Origin: Cyclobacteriaceae bacterium
GTDB taxonomy: Bacteria; Bacteroidota; Bacteroidia; Cytophagales; Cyclobacteriaceae
NCBI GenBank assembly: GCA_028278225.1
Contig: JANQEU010000014.1
Coordinates: 62,001 to 126,000 of the forward strand
DNA: 64,000 nucleotides
Direction of reading: 5' to 3'
Shown here: piece after piece, positions 17,984 through 28,484 of the stretch
Numbering within the stretch: position 1 is the first letter of the stretch
Layout of the letters: each line of letters opens with the position of its first letter
The notes under the pieces: model-generated
The model's input: only the letters and a program-made list of their open reading frames with translations
Database searches by the model: none
What the model was told of the DNA's origin: nothing
Translations under genes and position numbers: made by a program

Positions 17984-20900
17984 ATGATGGGTAACAGACA
18001 AATTGATTTTAAAGAGTTCGGCGCCGCTGATAAAAAAGTATGGAAACGGAAAGTTATTTCCGAACTGGAAGGAGAATCTTACGAAAAGACCCTCATCTGG
18101 TCACCTGATCCGGGGATTACATTAGAACCATATTACGACGCAAATGATATAACCGAAGCGTCATACATCACAAATTTTTTCAGAAATATAACACCGACAA
18201 AGTGGCAGCTTTGGGAAACGATAGTTGTTGAGGATCCAATCAGTGCAAATCGCATAGCTGCTAGCGCCTTGAATAACGGTTCTTCCGGGTTGGTATTCAA
18301 AACTGATGATCCATCGGTTGATTTACAAACCCTCATGAAAGATCTCCAGCCCGAACATTGCAGTATCTCCTTTAGGGGAGAAACAAAAATTGTTGACCGG
18401 TATCTCAGCTATTTTCAGGATCGGGACAGATCCGTTTTTACTGGCATTGTTTCAGGCTCCGGGCTTTTATATGAAGATTATAAAAATTTAAGGACTGTTA
18501 TTCTGGAACCAGGTCCGGAAAAGAGCCTGATCGGTAGCAGTGCTAATATTATTGCAGACTTCCTGAAACATGTGGCCGAATCGGGACCAGGAATACATGA
18601 GAAAATAGCAATCATAATATATCCCGAAGATGAGTTCTATGCTGAAATAGCCAGGGTGAGATCTTTGAGGTTCCTGACCTCCGCAATATTGAAATATCAT
18701 GGCGTGGAAGTAAATTCCGATTCAATCAAAATTCATGCAATTCCCAAAGTATCGAAAGATTTCGACAGAAACTTAATTTCCGGTTCTGCCATAGGTCTGG
18801 CTTCCATCGCTGCCGGGGTGAATTCAATCTCCTTTGAGCTAGGCAACAATAAACCGGTTGATTCCGGCAATAGAATTGCACGAAACATTGGGAACATTTT
18901 AAAGGAGGAGTCAAAATTCAGTTTTAAAACAGACCCGATCGTTGGCGCATACTTCTTTGACTGCATTACTCATCAATTTTCAAAGGCCATCTGGTCCCGT
19001 GTTTTTAGTGAGTTGGGCGATTTGCCGGATTTCAAGGAATTAATTCTTCCGTACAATAATGAGTCACAAGAAGAACGATTTCAACACACAGGGTTCAGTG
19101 CAGGAATTCCACCCTTTCTCCGAGGGCCCTATACATCGATGTATACACGCCGACCCTGGACCATCCGCCAATATGCTGGCTTTTCAACTGCCGAGGATTC
19201 GAATGCATTTTACCGGAGAAATCTTGCTGCAGGTCAGAAAGGACTATCTGTAGCATTTGATCTGGCTACACACAGGGGATATGACAGTGATCATCCCCGT
19301 GTCGAGGGAGATGTAGGAAAAGCCGGGGTAGCCATTGATTCCGTAGAAGATATGAAGTTACTTTTTGATGGTATACCTCTCGATAAAATGTCCGTTTCGA
19401 TGACAATAAATGGGGCGGTAATACCCGTAATGGCATTTTATATTGTTGCTGCTGAAGAACAGGGTGTACTTCCTGACCAGCTAAAGGGCACAATTCAGAA
19501 CGATATTCTCAAGGAGTTTATGGTCAGGAATACATACATCTATCCTCCCGGACCATCCATGCGCATTGTTGGAGACATTTTTCGGTTCACATCCAGGCAC
19601 ATGCCAAAATTTAACAGCATCAGCATAAGTGGTTACCACATGCATGAGGCAGGAGCAAGCGCTGACCTCGAGTTGGCATTCACATTAGCCGATGGCCTGG
19701 AATATGTCCGAAGAGGCATAAATGCAGGAATTAATATAGATGATTTCGCTCCGCGACTCTCTTTCTTTTGGGGCATTGGGATGGATTTTTTTACCGAAAT
19801 CGCCAAACTGCGTGCAGGCAGAATTCTATGGGCCAAACTTATCAAAGCATTTGATCCCGGGAATCCAAAATCCATGGCGCTACGAACGCATTGCCAGACC
19901 TCGGGATACAGCCTGACCGCCCAGGATCCTTATAACAATGTTACACGAACATGTATAGAAGCGATGGCGGCAGTATTTGGTCATACACAATCCCTGCATA
20001 CAAATGCACTTGATGAGGCTATCGCCTTGCCGACGGATTACTCCGCAGAAATTGCTCGCAATACACAATTATACCTGCAACAAGAGACTAATATTACACG
20101 GATAGTAGATCCATGGGGAGGGTCGGATTATGTGGAATCCAAAACCGGCGAATTGATAACCAGGGCCTGGGACATCATACAGGAAATCGAAGAGATCGGT
20201 GGAATGGCGAAAGCCATCGAAGACGGTTATCCCAAACTAAAAATCGAAGAGGCAGCGGCCATTAAACAGGCGAGGATCGATGCGGGCGAGGAGATCATTG
20301 TGGGTGTAAACAGCTACAAAACAGAGGAAGGAACAAACATCGAAATTCTGGAAGTCGACAATCAAAAGGTCAGGCAAAACCAATTGCAAAGGTTAAAAGC
20401 ACTAAAAAAATCCAGGGACGAGGAAAAAGTCATGCAAACATTGACAGCTATACACGAGTGTGCCAAATCAAAAAAAGGTAATTTGCTGGAACTTTCAGTT
20501 GATGCAGCCAGGGCACGGGCAACGCTTGGAGAAATATCATCAGCTATGGAAAAAGAATTCGGAAGATACACCGCCTCGCAGAAATCAATATCAGGTGTCT
20601 ATGCTGCCAAAATCAGTCATGATGAGTTCTTCCGAAAGGCTAAAAAACTATCTGACCGGTTTGAAGAAAAGGAAGGAAGAAGACCCAGAATAATGGTGGC
20701 AAAGATGGGACAGGACGGCCACGACAGGGGCGCTAAAGTTATCGCCACGAGTTTTGCCGACCTTGGTTTTGACGTGGATATCGGCCCTTTATTTCAGACT
20801 CCCCCGGAAACAGCAATGCAGGCGGCCGAAAATGACGTCCACGTAATTGGGGCCTCTTCGCTTGCGGGAGGGCATAAAACATTGATACCCCAGTTAGTTT

Positions 20901-21067
20901 CAGAACTGAACAAAATCGGGCGAAGTGATATCATGGTAACTGTCGGTGGCGTTATTCCTGAGAAAGATATTGATTTCCTGGAAAAAGCCGGTGTTAAATC
21001 CGTATTCGGACCGGGTACCATTATTGCAAAAGCAGCGATAGAAATATTGGAAAACCTGATGAGCTAA
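17984..21067 (+). CDS. mutB: Methylmalonyl-CoA mutase, small-subunit-like and catalytic halves fused
   Basis: The enzyme interconverts methylmalonyl-CoA and succinyl-CoA using adenosylcobalamin. Residues 1 to about 365 resemble the MutA small subunit (start: [17 protein letters not shown]). From about 370 the chain is a complete Mut[17 protein letters not shown] with Tyr387, [41 protein letters not shown] and [13 protein letters not shown]. The C-terminal B12-binding domain has GQDGHDRG with His913 as the axial cobalt ligand. MutA and MutB are usually separate proteins; here one uninterrupted 1027-residue frame joins them, and the MutA part lacks its own B12-like domain. It is not IcmF, which has B12 and G-protein domains at the front. 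GYHMH replaces the usual GYHMQ. Its chaperone gene meaB is 11.5 kb downstream. Confidence 0.93.
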   Translation: MMGNRQIDFKEFGAADKKVWKRKVISELEGESYEKTLIWSPDPGITLEPYYDANDITEASYITNFFRNITPTKWQLWETIVVEDPISANRIAASALNNGSSGLVFKTDDPSVDLQTLMKDLQPEHCSISFRGETKIVDRYLSYFQDRDRSVFTGIVSGSGLLYEDYKNLRTVILEPGPEKSLIGSSANIIADFLKHVAESGPGIHEKIAIIIYPEDEFYAEIARVRSLRFLTSAILKYHGVEVNSDSIKIHAIPKVSKDFDRNLISGSAIGLASIAAGVNSISFELGNNKPVDSGNRIARNIGNILKEESKFSFKTDPIVGAYFFDCITHQFSKAIWSRVFSELGDLPDFKELILPYNNESQEERFQHTGFSAGIPPFLRGPYTSMYTRRPWTIRQYAGFSTAEDSNAFYRRNLAAGQKGLSVAFDLATHRGYDSDHPRVEGDVGKAGVAIDSVEDMKLLFDGIPLDKMSVSMTINGAVIPVMAFYIVAAEEQGVLPDQLKGTIQNDILKEFMVRNTYIYPPGPSMRIVGDIFRFTSRHMPKFNSISISGYHMHEAGASADLELAFTLADGLEYVRRGINAGINIDDFAPRLSFFWGIGMDFFTEIAKLRAGRILWAKLIKAFDPGNPKSMALRTHCQTSGYSLTAQDPYNNVTRTCIEAMAAVFGHTQSLHTNALDEAIALPTDYSAEIARNTQLYLQQETNITRIVDPWGGSDYVESKTGELITRAWDIIQEIEEIGGMAKAIEDGYPKLKIEEAAAIKQARIDAGEEIIVGVNSYKTEEGTNIEILEVDNQKVRQNQLQRLKALKKSRDEEKVMQTLTAIHECAKSKKGNLLELSVDAARARATLGEISSAMEKEFGRYTASQKSISGVYAAKISHDEFFRKAKKLSDRFEEKEGRRPRIMVAKMGQDGHDRGAKVIATSFADLGFDVDIGPLFQTPPETAMQAAENDVHVIGASSLAGGHKTLIPQLVSELNKIGRSDIMVTVGGVIPEKDIDFLEKAGVKSVFGPGTIIAKAAIEILENLMS

Positions 21068-21110
21068 GATCGGCTTTTCATAACTTTAATCAGTCAAAAT
21101 CCGGTATATT

Positions 21111-24100
21111 ATGAAAATAAAAGTAGGTGTGATAAAAGGAATGGCATTCCTGCATTTTGCGTTCTGCGTCCTTGCGGTAAATGCACAAAAATGGGACAAA
21201 GGTTTTACAAAAGCGGATGCAGCATATGAATATGGCGACTACAAGAAAGCCCAGAAATATAATCTTAAAAACAAGAAAAAAGCCACAAAGAAGCTAGGGT
21301 CCAGAAGCAGCATCGTCGCCATTGCCCTGGTAAAAGAAGCCAAGATCAATACGGGTTTGGGTGTGCTCACTGAAGTGGAGGACCTTGTGGCTGAAGCGAT
21401 CTCCATCAATGATGAAAAGAATAAAGAGAACAAGGCAGAGTATGGATATCTTCTGACGGAGGCAAGCAAGGTGATGGTCCTTTATGGCAACTTCAAGAGT
21501 GCATTTACCTATATGGAAATGGCCAGGACTGCTTTTGAAGAAGGCGGGTTGATAGAGGAAATGGAGGCTGAGCTTGATGTTCTGGAAGCCAAAATCCTGG
21601 CAGGCAGGGGATTTTATCGGGAAGCGATCGATCTGGTGGATCGTCAGACGGACTTTTTCAAGAGTAAGATAGCTGCGGCCGGCAAAAAGGAGAAGGAAGT
21701 CCATGAGCAACGTTTTGCGGAAATACTCATCCAAAAAGCAAATGCCTACAGGATGATGGGAGATTATCTAAGATCTGACTCAGCATTCCTTTACACCGAA
21801 AACTGGATCGATGACAACCTGAGTAAATCCGACATTCGCTATGCAGAATGCAAATATCTGAATGCGAAGTTATTACAGGAAAACGGTCTGGCAAGAGAGG
21901 CCCAGGCAGATCTCTTCGAAAAAGCTTATATCCAGGCTTCAAAAAAATATGCAACGTCTCACATGATCACGATGGAAATCAGAAAGGACCTGATGAACGC
22001 ATATTACGCTACCAACACAACCGGCAGGCTTAAGAATGTCAATGAAGAGTTTAAAAAAACGCTGAAATCTTCTTTCACGAAGAATAGTGTTCATTCTCTT
22101 GCTGATGACTTACGATCGATCTATTTCCGCTTTGAGGATGATGAAGTCCGTGTCCTGGAGGAGAAAGTGAACCGGCTGCTGCGTAACCCGGTAATACCTC
22201 AAAATCATCAGATCAGAATTGAGCTATTGGATTTCGCCAACAACGTCGCCTTACTGAAAGGACAACCTAAAAATACCGAGAGCTATCAAAAAATGATCCT
22301 CAATATCAAGGATGCTCTTTTTGGTGACGACGCTCCGAATTACCACCTGACAAAACTCAAACTGGCCAACTACTACATTGACTATTCAGATAAATTTGAT
22401 GAGGTAAAGGATATCTATGAGGAAAGTTTCAATAAGATCGTAGATCCGGAAATTACCGAAGGCCATGTCATGTATCTCGACATTCTTAATCATCTGGCAC
22501 GGTACTACGAGGAAACGGATCAATATGGTCTGGCCGGTGAGACCCTGGAAAGATCTCTTCTTGCAGCCCGCCGCAAATACGATGATAAAGACCTTGAATA
22601 CGGCAAGACACTTGAAAAAATAGCCGGCCTGGAAATTAACATTGGCCAATATGAAAAGGCGGAAGAAAACCTGAGTACAGCCATTGAAATCTTTAAAGAC
22701 ATTAACGATGAAGTTTCCAGAGCCAACCTTTCGGTCGCCTATATTACACAAGCCAGATTACTGGCCATAAAGGGAGAATATGATGATGCTGAAAAGCTGA
22801 TCTTCACTTCGGAAGAATTGAAAGAGAAAAGCGCGCTAACCATTGAATCCTCAAGTACAAACTATCAGGATGATCTGGCAGAACTATATATGAGTGTTGG
22901 AAGATTTGTGGAGGCGGATCAGTTACTGCAGATGTCGATGAGAGATAAGGTGAAGGATTTCGGAAGGGAAAGCAGGCACCTGAGTAAGACACTTGTACTC
23001 ACCGCCCAGCTCAGACTTACCAGGGGAGAATACTCCGAAGCAGAGCAAATGTCGCGCAGAGCAAATAGTCTGATGACCGGCATTTTTGGCGAGGAGTCGT
23101 CGAAGACAGTTCCTTCAAACCTCCTGCTTGCCAGGATTTATACTACCATTGGGGACTATGATAAAGCTCAGGCACTTCTGGCCAGAATCACAGAAATCCA
23201 AAAACGTGAATTTGGAAATGATCACGTTGATGTAGGTAAATCTATTTCACAGTTGGCACTGGTGAAGTACTACAAGGGGGATCCCATCCCGGAAGTGAAC
23301 AACTTGTTCACTGAAGCCGAAAATATTATTGGCAACAAGCTCGGCAAGACAAATCCAACATATGCCGAAATCCTGAAAAATATGGCCATTGCCAACATTG
23401 CAGCCGGTGACTACAGTCTGGCCTTTACAAGATTGGATGATGCCGGCAGGATCTGGAACAAGAAGATCGGCCGGAGAGGAAACTTAAATGCCGCAACGGT
23501 GGATGTACTAAAAGGCGATATATACTATCGCCAGAAAGAATACAACAAAGCTGATAACCTGTATGAAAGCGCAAAAAGCAGGTATCAGAAGTTCTTTAAT
23601 TCAAGCCACCCCGAATATGTAAAAGTACAGTCTAAACTGAGCAAGACTTATTACATGAAAGGAAACTGGAATCGGGCTCAAGGCCAGATCGAAGATGTCC
23701 TGGCAAATTATAAAACATTCATTGAAGATTATTTTCCTTCACTTTCGGAAAGAGAAAAGGCGAAATTCTGGAACACCATCAAAACTGACTATGAGTTCTA
23801 CAATACCCTTATTGTGAGCAAGAATAGAAATGACAGATACATTGGGGAGATGTATAACAATGCCCTGTTGACCAAGGCTTTACTGCTCAATACATCTATC
23901 AAGATCAGAGAAAGGATCCTGAATAGCGGAGATGAGGAATTGATTTCAATCTATCAGCAATGGATCAGGAAGAAAGAACTTTTGACTGCTGCACTTTCCA
24001 TGACCACTTCCCAGCTCACTGAAAATAACATTAACACAGGTCAATTGTCTCAGGAAGTGGAACTATTGGAAAAAGACCTAAGCCTTAAGTCCGAACTATT

Positions 24101-25325
24101 CAGTCAGGGATATGAGAAAAAGGGAGTCACGTGGGAAAACATCAGGGAATCGCTAGAAGAAACCGAAGTAGCTATTGAAATGGTGAGATTCCGTGTTTTT
24201 GACCATACATTCACCGACTCCATCAAATATGCCTTGTTGTATGTAACCGGAGAAAAACGTGCCAAACCTGGAATGATACTGCTGGACAATGGTGAGGAGC
24301 TTGAGAAGAAATATCTGAATTATTATAGAAACAGCATCAAGTACAAGATAAGGGATAACAATTCGTACGACGCATTCTGGGCTCCTATCAATAGCGAAAT
24401 CGGCACGGTATCGACCATGTATATATCCCCGGACGGAGTTTACAATCAAATTAATCTTGAAGCAATACCAACATGGGAAGAGAACAAATATGTACTTGAT
24501 AATTCCAATATCGTTTTGGTCAGCAATACAAAAGATCTCTATCTGAAGAAAGTTCAAACTGTGGCCGAAGCTCAGGAACAAGTTGCGATGATGTTTGGAA
24601 ACCCTGTCTTCTACATTGAGACCGCTCCGGGTGTTCCTAAACCTAATTCAGGGATCACCAGAGAAACCAGTGAGGTGATAGTGGACCTGCCAGGCACCAA
24701 AAAAGAAATCGAGGAAGTAAAGGACTACCTGGGAAGAAAAGGATATGAGATCAATGAATATACTGAGTTAGACGCCAATGAGAATACCATCAAGGCTGTG
24801 GTAAATCCAAAGATCTTCCATGTTGCAACCCACGGATTTTTCCAATCCGAAAAATTGGAAGCCAGCGCACTCGATGCGGAACTCAATGAAACCTATCTGT
24901 ACGAAAATCCGCTTCTGAAATCCGGATTACTTCTCTCCGGAGCAGGAGACATTTTGAATGAGACAAGGTTCAACTACAATGTTGACAATGGCATATTGAC
25001 TGCCTATGAAGCCATGAACCTTAATCTGGATCAAACGGATTTGGTTGTGCTTTCAGCATGTGAAACCGGTCTTGGGGAGATTGAAGCAGGAGAAGGCGTG
25101 TATGGTTTGCAACGGGCATTCCTGGTTGCCGGAGCAAAAACCATCATCATGAGTTTGTTCAAAGTTTCCGATGAGGCAACTCAGCAACTAATGGTAAAAT
25201 TCTATAGAAAGTGGCTGGAAACCGGAAACAAAAGGCAGGCATTCGTTGAAGCCAAGAAGGAAATCAGAAATGAATACCGGGATCCGATCTACTGGGGGCC
25301 GTTTGTAATGATAGGTCTGGATTAA
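21111..25325 (+). CDS. Exported TPR protein with C-terminal CHAT (caspase-like) domain
   Basis: The 1404-residue protein starts with a signal peptide ending near VNAQ (residue 25). About 30-880 are TPR repeats, with the family's NPTYAEILKNMA and HPEYVKVQSKLSKTY motifs. A helical linker leads to a CHAT domain (about 1090-1404). CHAT domains are caspase-fold peptidases; the expected dyad is present: His1241 in HVATHGFF and Cys1317 in LSACETG, followed by GVYGLQRAFLVAGA and the typical end YWGPFVMIG. In other bacteria TPR-CHAT proteins are proteases switched by a partner. The signal peptide places this one in the periplasm or at the surface, where the trigger and substrate are unknown. The gene is 43 bp after the mutase and ends at a strong terminator. 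Confidence 0.9.
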   Translation: MKIKVGVIKGMAFLHFAFCVLAVNAQKWDKGFTKADAAYEYGDYKKAQKYNLKNKKKATKKLGSRSSIVAIALVKEAKINTGLGVLTEVEDLVAEAISINDEKNKENKAEYGYLLTEASKVMVLYGNFKSAFTYMEMARTAFEEGGLIEEMEAELDVLEAKILAGRGFYREAIDLVDRQTDFFKSKIAAAGKKEKEVHEQRFAEILIQKANAYRMMGDYLRSDSAFLYTENWIDDNLSKSDIRYAECKYLNAKLLQENGLAREAQADLFEKAYIQASKKYATSHMITMEIRKDLMNAYYATNTTGRLKNVNEEFKKTLKSSFTKNSVHSLADDLRSIYFRFEDDEVRVLEEKVNRLLRNPVIPQNHQIRIELLDFANNVALLKGQPKNTESYQKMILNIKDALFGDDAPNYHLTKLKLANYYIDYSDKFDEVKDIYEESFNKIVDPEITEGHVMYLDILNHLARYYEETDQYGLAGETLERSLLAARRKYDDKDLEYGKTLEKIAGLEINIGQYEKAEENLSTAIEIFKDINDEVSRANLSVAYITQARLLAIKGEYDDAEKLIFTSEELKEKSALTIESSSTNYQDDLAELYMSVGRFVEADQLLQMSMRDKVKDFGRESRHLSKTLVLTAQLRLTRGEYSEAEQMSRRANSLMTGIFGEESSKTVPSNLLLARIYTTIGDYDKAQALLARITEIQKREFGNDHVDVGKSISQLALVKYYKGDPIPEVNNLFTEAENIIGNKLGKTNPTYAEILKNMAIANIAAGDYSLAFTRLDDAGRIWNKKIGRRGNLNAATVDVLKGDIYYRQKEYNKADNLYESAKSRYQKFFNSSHPEYVKVQSKLSKTYYMKGNWNRAQGQIEDVLANYKTFIEDYFPSLSEREKAKFWNTIKTDYEFYNTLIVSKNRNDRYIGEMYNNALLTKALLLNTSIKIRERILNSGDEELISIYQQWIRKKELLTAALSMTTSQLTENNINTGQLSQEVELLEKDLSLKSELFSQGYEKKGVTWENIRESLEETEVAIEMVRFRVFDHTFTDSIKYALLYVTGEKRAKPGMILLDNGEELEKKYLNYYRNSIKYKIRDNNSYDAFWAPINSEIGTVSTMYISPDGVYNQINLEAIPTWEENKYVLDNSNIVLVSNTKDLYLKKVQTVAEAQEQVAMMFGNPVFYIETAPGVPKPNSGITRETSEVIVDLPGTKKEIEEVKDYLGRKGYEINEYTELDANENTIKAVVNPKIFHVATHGFFQSEKLEASALDAELNETYLYENPLLKSGLLLSGAGDILNETRFNYNVDNGILTAYEAMNLNLDQTDLVVLSACETGLGEIEAGEGVYGLQRAFLVAGAKTIIMSLFKVSDEATQQLMVKFYRKWLETGNKRQAFVEAKKEIRNEYRDPIYWGPFVMIGLD

Positions 25326-25345
25326 AATAAACAACATCAAAATTT

Positions 25346-25375
25346 AAATCCCCGTCAGCTTCGGGGATTTTTTTT
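25346..25375 (+). terminator. Rho-independent terminator after the CHAT gene
   Basis: A perfect 9-bp stem AAATCCCCG/CGGGGATTT with a 7-base loop is followed by a run of T. It separates the CHAT gene from the SusC gene, so the two are separate transcripts. Confidence 0.85.
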
Positions 25376-25446
25376 GGGCACCGCGAAACCGGCGTTGTGG
25401 TTATTCTATCGAAATATTTGTAATTTGAAATCCAAATTTTCAGAAT

Positions 25447-28400
25447 ATGAAAAAACTATTCCCCGGCCTGATCATAAGTTTGTTAATTATTAATCAGGCT
25501 TTTTCTCAAAGGACCTTAACAGGCCGTGTTGCCGCAGATGACAAGCCTTCAGGTCTGGCAGGAGCCTCAGTTCAGATCCGAGGTCAGTCAAACAGTGCCA
25601 CTACCGATAACTCAGGAAATTATTCATTGGTCATCCCGGAGGACGGTGGTCTGCTGACGGTTTCGATTGACGGTTACCGGACCCAGCAAATTGAAGTCAG
25701 TTTCCAGGAATCAGTAGATGTGATGATGATCAGGATCCCGGATGAATCGGACCAGATTTCAGTTGGATACGGATCTCAATCCCGGGAAGAACTCACCAGT
25801 AGTGTCAGTCAAATCGATTCCGAAAGTATCAGCGGGCAACCTCTGGTTGGACTGGAACAAGCAGTGCAGGGTAAAGCGTCCGGGGTTTTTGTGTCCAATA
25901 ATGGCGGGAAGCTGGGACAGGGTACAACTGTGAGGATCAGGGGAGGTTCTTCATTGGTCGGATCAAACGACCCCCTGTATGTTGTGGATGGCATTCCTCT
26001 AACTTCCGGGAATCAGTCAGAGATCAATCCCAATAACATTGCTTCAATGCAAATACTGAAAGATGCTTCTGCGACTGCCATATACGGCAGCAGGGCCGCC
26101 AATGGAGTTATTCTGATTACTACAAAAAAAGGTGAATCAGGCAAACTAAAAGTAGATGTTGATTATCAAATCGGATTGAGTCAGCGACCGAAGACACTTG
26201 ACCTCATGTCACCGAAGAACTACAATGAAATGCTGGTCGAGTATACACTTCGTTTAACCGGTTTTGGCGATCCGGCAGACGGTGTTATCACACGTGACCG
26301 ACTAGAGCAATGGGCCGAAAGCGGCACAGCGTCCTTTTCCATTGGAACTACCGATTATGATATAGGTTTCCCCATTCTGGACTCACTGACATACGATACT
26401 GACTGGCAGGATGAAGTTTTTCGCAACGCCCTATCCCATCGCGCTAACATTAACCTGTCCGGGGGAAATGAGAATCATCGATTCTTTACAGGAATAGGAT
26501 ATACAAATCAGGAAGGAATTCTCATCGGAAATGATTATGAGAGGCTAAATGCGGATTTTAACCTAAACAGTCAGTTTTCCAGTCAATTGTCAACGACTAT
26601 TGGAATAAGCTATGTTAATTCCACCAACAACAGGTTGAATGATGATCAGGACCTGGGCTCACCCATGCAAGCGATCGCACTGCCTTCCTCCGATTCCTAT
26701 GACCCCGCCAATAATTACCAATTGCGAGTCAGGAGCCTGGAATACAATCCACTGACGGAAGTTAATTTTTCTGATTATGTCGAGACCAACAACAGGTTTA
26801 TAGGGAATGCCGGGATAAAGTATGTGTTAGATGAGTCGATATCTTTCAATGTGGATGGGGGTATCGACTATGTAGATGGTAAGACGGAAAGAAGACAAGG
26901 ACCGGAAACTCAGACCGGGAATCCAACAGGCTTCTCACGAATTGCCGATTTCACAAATTTCAACTATCTCATCAACGGGTATCTGAACTATTCCAATACG
27001 GTTGGTGGCAATCCGCTAAATGTGGTTTTAGGATCTTCCTATCAAAAATCTAATTCTGACTTCGCCTTTCGCTCGGCAAGAGTTAATTCAATTCAGGAGT
27101 TAGAAAATAAAACATCCGGGGATGGATTTATAAACAATCCTATTCCCAGTACAGGGTACGCATTTCTCTCATATTTCACCAGGATAAATTATTCTATCGA
27201 CCAGAAATATAATTTTCAGGTTAGTGCGCGATATGACGGATCATCCAAGTTTGGGGAGGATAACCGGTGGGGAGTTTTCCCAGCTTTATCAGCAGGCTGG
27301 ACCATAAGTAATGAGTCTTTCCTGGAAGGCAACTCCACCATAAGTTTTCTGAAATTGAAGGGCAGTTACGGTATTGTCGGAAATACGCCGGAAGATGATT
27401 TTCTGTACGTAACTAATTACTTTACCATTGGGTATGGATCTGAGACGGGTTTACGCATAGCTAATCTCGCAAACGAAGACCTGAAGTGGGAGAGTACAGC
27501 CCAGTTGGATGCCGGACTGGAATTCGGCCTGTTAAATGATCGAATAAGCGGCTCCATGAATTATTACATGAAAAATACATCGGATCTCCTTTTCCCTACA
27601 CCTGTTTCACAAACAAGTGGTCAATCTGAGGCCATTACAAATGTGGGGTCTCTCGAAATCAGTGGTTTTGAAATAGAATTGACAACGCTTAATGTAGCAA
27701 GTGAAAATGTGAACTGGACTACAAGCTTCAATATTTCAACTGTCAATAATACCATCACTGATCTTGGTGGTGAAGGTCGCACATTGATAGTAGAGCAAAA
27801 TGCATATCTTGAAAATCAATCCCCGGGAGTATTTTATCTCCCCGTTTATGTTGGCCCTGATCCAGCCAACGGAAAATCCCAATGGGAAGACGGGTCTGGT
27901 GGCACCACAACCAACTATGACCAGGATCTGCTGGATAACGGACGTCAGGTTGTCGGCGATCCTAATCCGAGCCTTTTTGGAGGCCTCATCAGTACGTTAT
28001 CATTTTTCAACTTTGACTTCAGCTTCCAGCTACAAATGGTGCAGGGTGTAGATAAGTACAACCGGACCGGCGAATTCCTGGCCAACAGCGGTATCCTGTT
28101 ACTCGGTCAGCGGGCTGATCAGGTGAATCGGTGGATCGAACCTGGTGATAACGTGCCCTATTCCGTGATCGAGCCCTCAGCCGAGAACACTAATCCGTCA
28201 AGCAGATGGATCGAGGACGGCAGTTTCATCAGACTCAATAATCTCCAGCTGAGCTATAATCTTCCCGGTGAAATGATTGGTAATATGGGGTTGCGTTATT
28301 TCACAGTATACATAGGTGGACAAAACCTGTTCACCATAACAGATTATAATGGGTACGATCCGGACACCAATTATGTAGATCCTGAACTTGGGGGTATCGG

Positions 28401-28482
28401 ACAAAATATCACACGCGGAGTTGACGATTTCACAGCTCCTCAACCAAGAGTATTTATGTCAGGAATTAAAATCGGATTTTAA
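25447..28482 (+). CDS. SusC/RagA-family TonB-linked outer-membrane importer
   Basis: SusC proteins are TonB-driven barrels that import oligosaccharides, peptides or other nutrients, with SusD as lid. The 1011 residues show a signal peptide (1-20, ending AFSQ), a carboxypeptidase-regulatory-like domain (21-100, LTGRVAADDKPSGLAGASV), a plug (about 105-225, with SAIYGSRAANGVILITTKKG-like sequence) and a long beta-barrel ending in Phe. The gene is followed by susD two bases after its stop. No glycoside hydrolase, sulfatase, peptidase or anti-sigma pair adjoins it, so the substrate cannot be named. Confidence 0.95.
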   Translation: MKKLFPGLIISLLIINQAFSQRTLTGRVAADDKPSGLAGASVQIRGQSNSATTDNSGNYSLVIPEDGGLLTVSIDGYRTQQIEVSFQESVDVMMIRIPDESDQISVGYGSQSREELTSSVSQIDSESISGQPLVGLEQAVQGKASGVFVSNNGGKLGQGTTVRIRGGSSLVGSNDPLYVVDGIPLTSGNQSEINPNNIASMQILKDASATAIYGSRAANGVILITTKKGESGKLKVDVDYQIGLSQRPKTLDLMSPKNYNEMLVEYTLRLTGFGDPADGVITRDRLEQWAESGTASFSIGTTDYDIGFPILDSLTYDTDWQDEVFRNALSHRANINLSGGNENHRFFTGIGYTNQEGILIGNDYERLNADFNLNSQFSSQLSTTIGISYVNSTNNRLNDDQDLGSPMQAIALPSSDSYDPANNYQLRVRSLEYNPLTEVNFSDYVETNNRFIGNAGIKYVLDESISFNVDGGIDYVDGKTERRQGPETQTGNPTGFSRIADFTNFNYLINGYLNYSNTVGGNPLNVVLGSSYQKSNSDFAFRSARVNSIQELENKTSGDGFINNPIPSTGYAFLSYFTRINYSIDQKYNFQVSARYDGSSKFGEDNRWGVFPALSAGWTISNESFLEGNSTISFLKLKGSYGIVGNTPEDDFLYVTNYFTIGYGSETGLRIANLANEDLKWESTAQLDAGLEFGLLNDRISGSMNYYMKNTSDLLFPTPVSQTSGQSEAITNVGSLEISGFEIELTTLNVASENVNWTTSFNISTVNNTITDLGGEGRTLIVEQNAYLENQSPGVFYLPVYVGPDPANGKSQWEDGSGGTTTNYDQDLLDNGRQVVGDPNPSLFGGLISTLSFFNFDFSFQLQMVQGVDKYNRTGEFLANSGILLLGQRADQVNRWIEPGDNVPYSVIEPSAENTNPSSRWIEDGSFIRLNNLQLSYNLPGEMIGNMGLRYFTVYIGGQNLFTITDYNGYDPDTNYVDPELGGIGQNITRGVDDFTAPQPRVFMSGIKIGF

Positions 28483-28484
28483 TC

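Noticed and set aside
17984-21067. Reading the 1027-residue mutase as IcmF (fused isobutyryl-CoA mutase)
   Set aside because: IcmF has the B12 domain and a G-protein domain before the mutase barrel; here the B12 domain is at the C-terminus and there is no G-protein domain.
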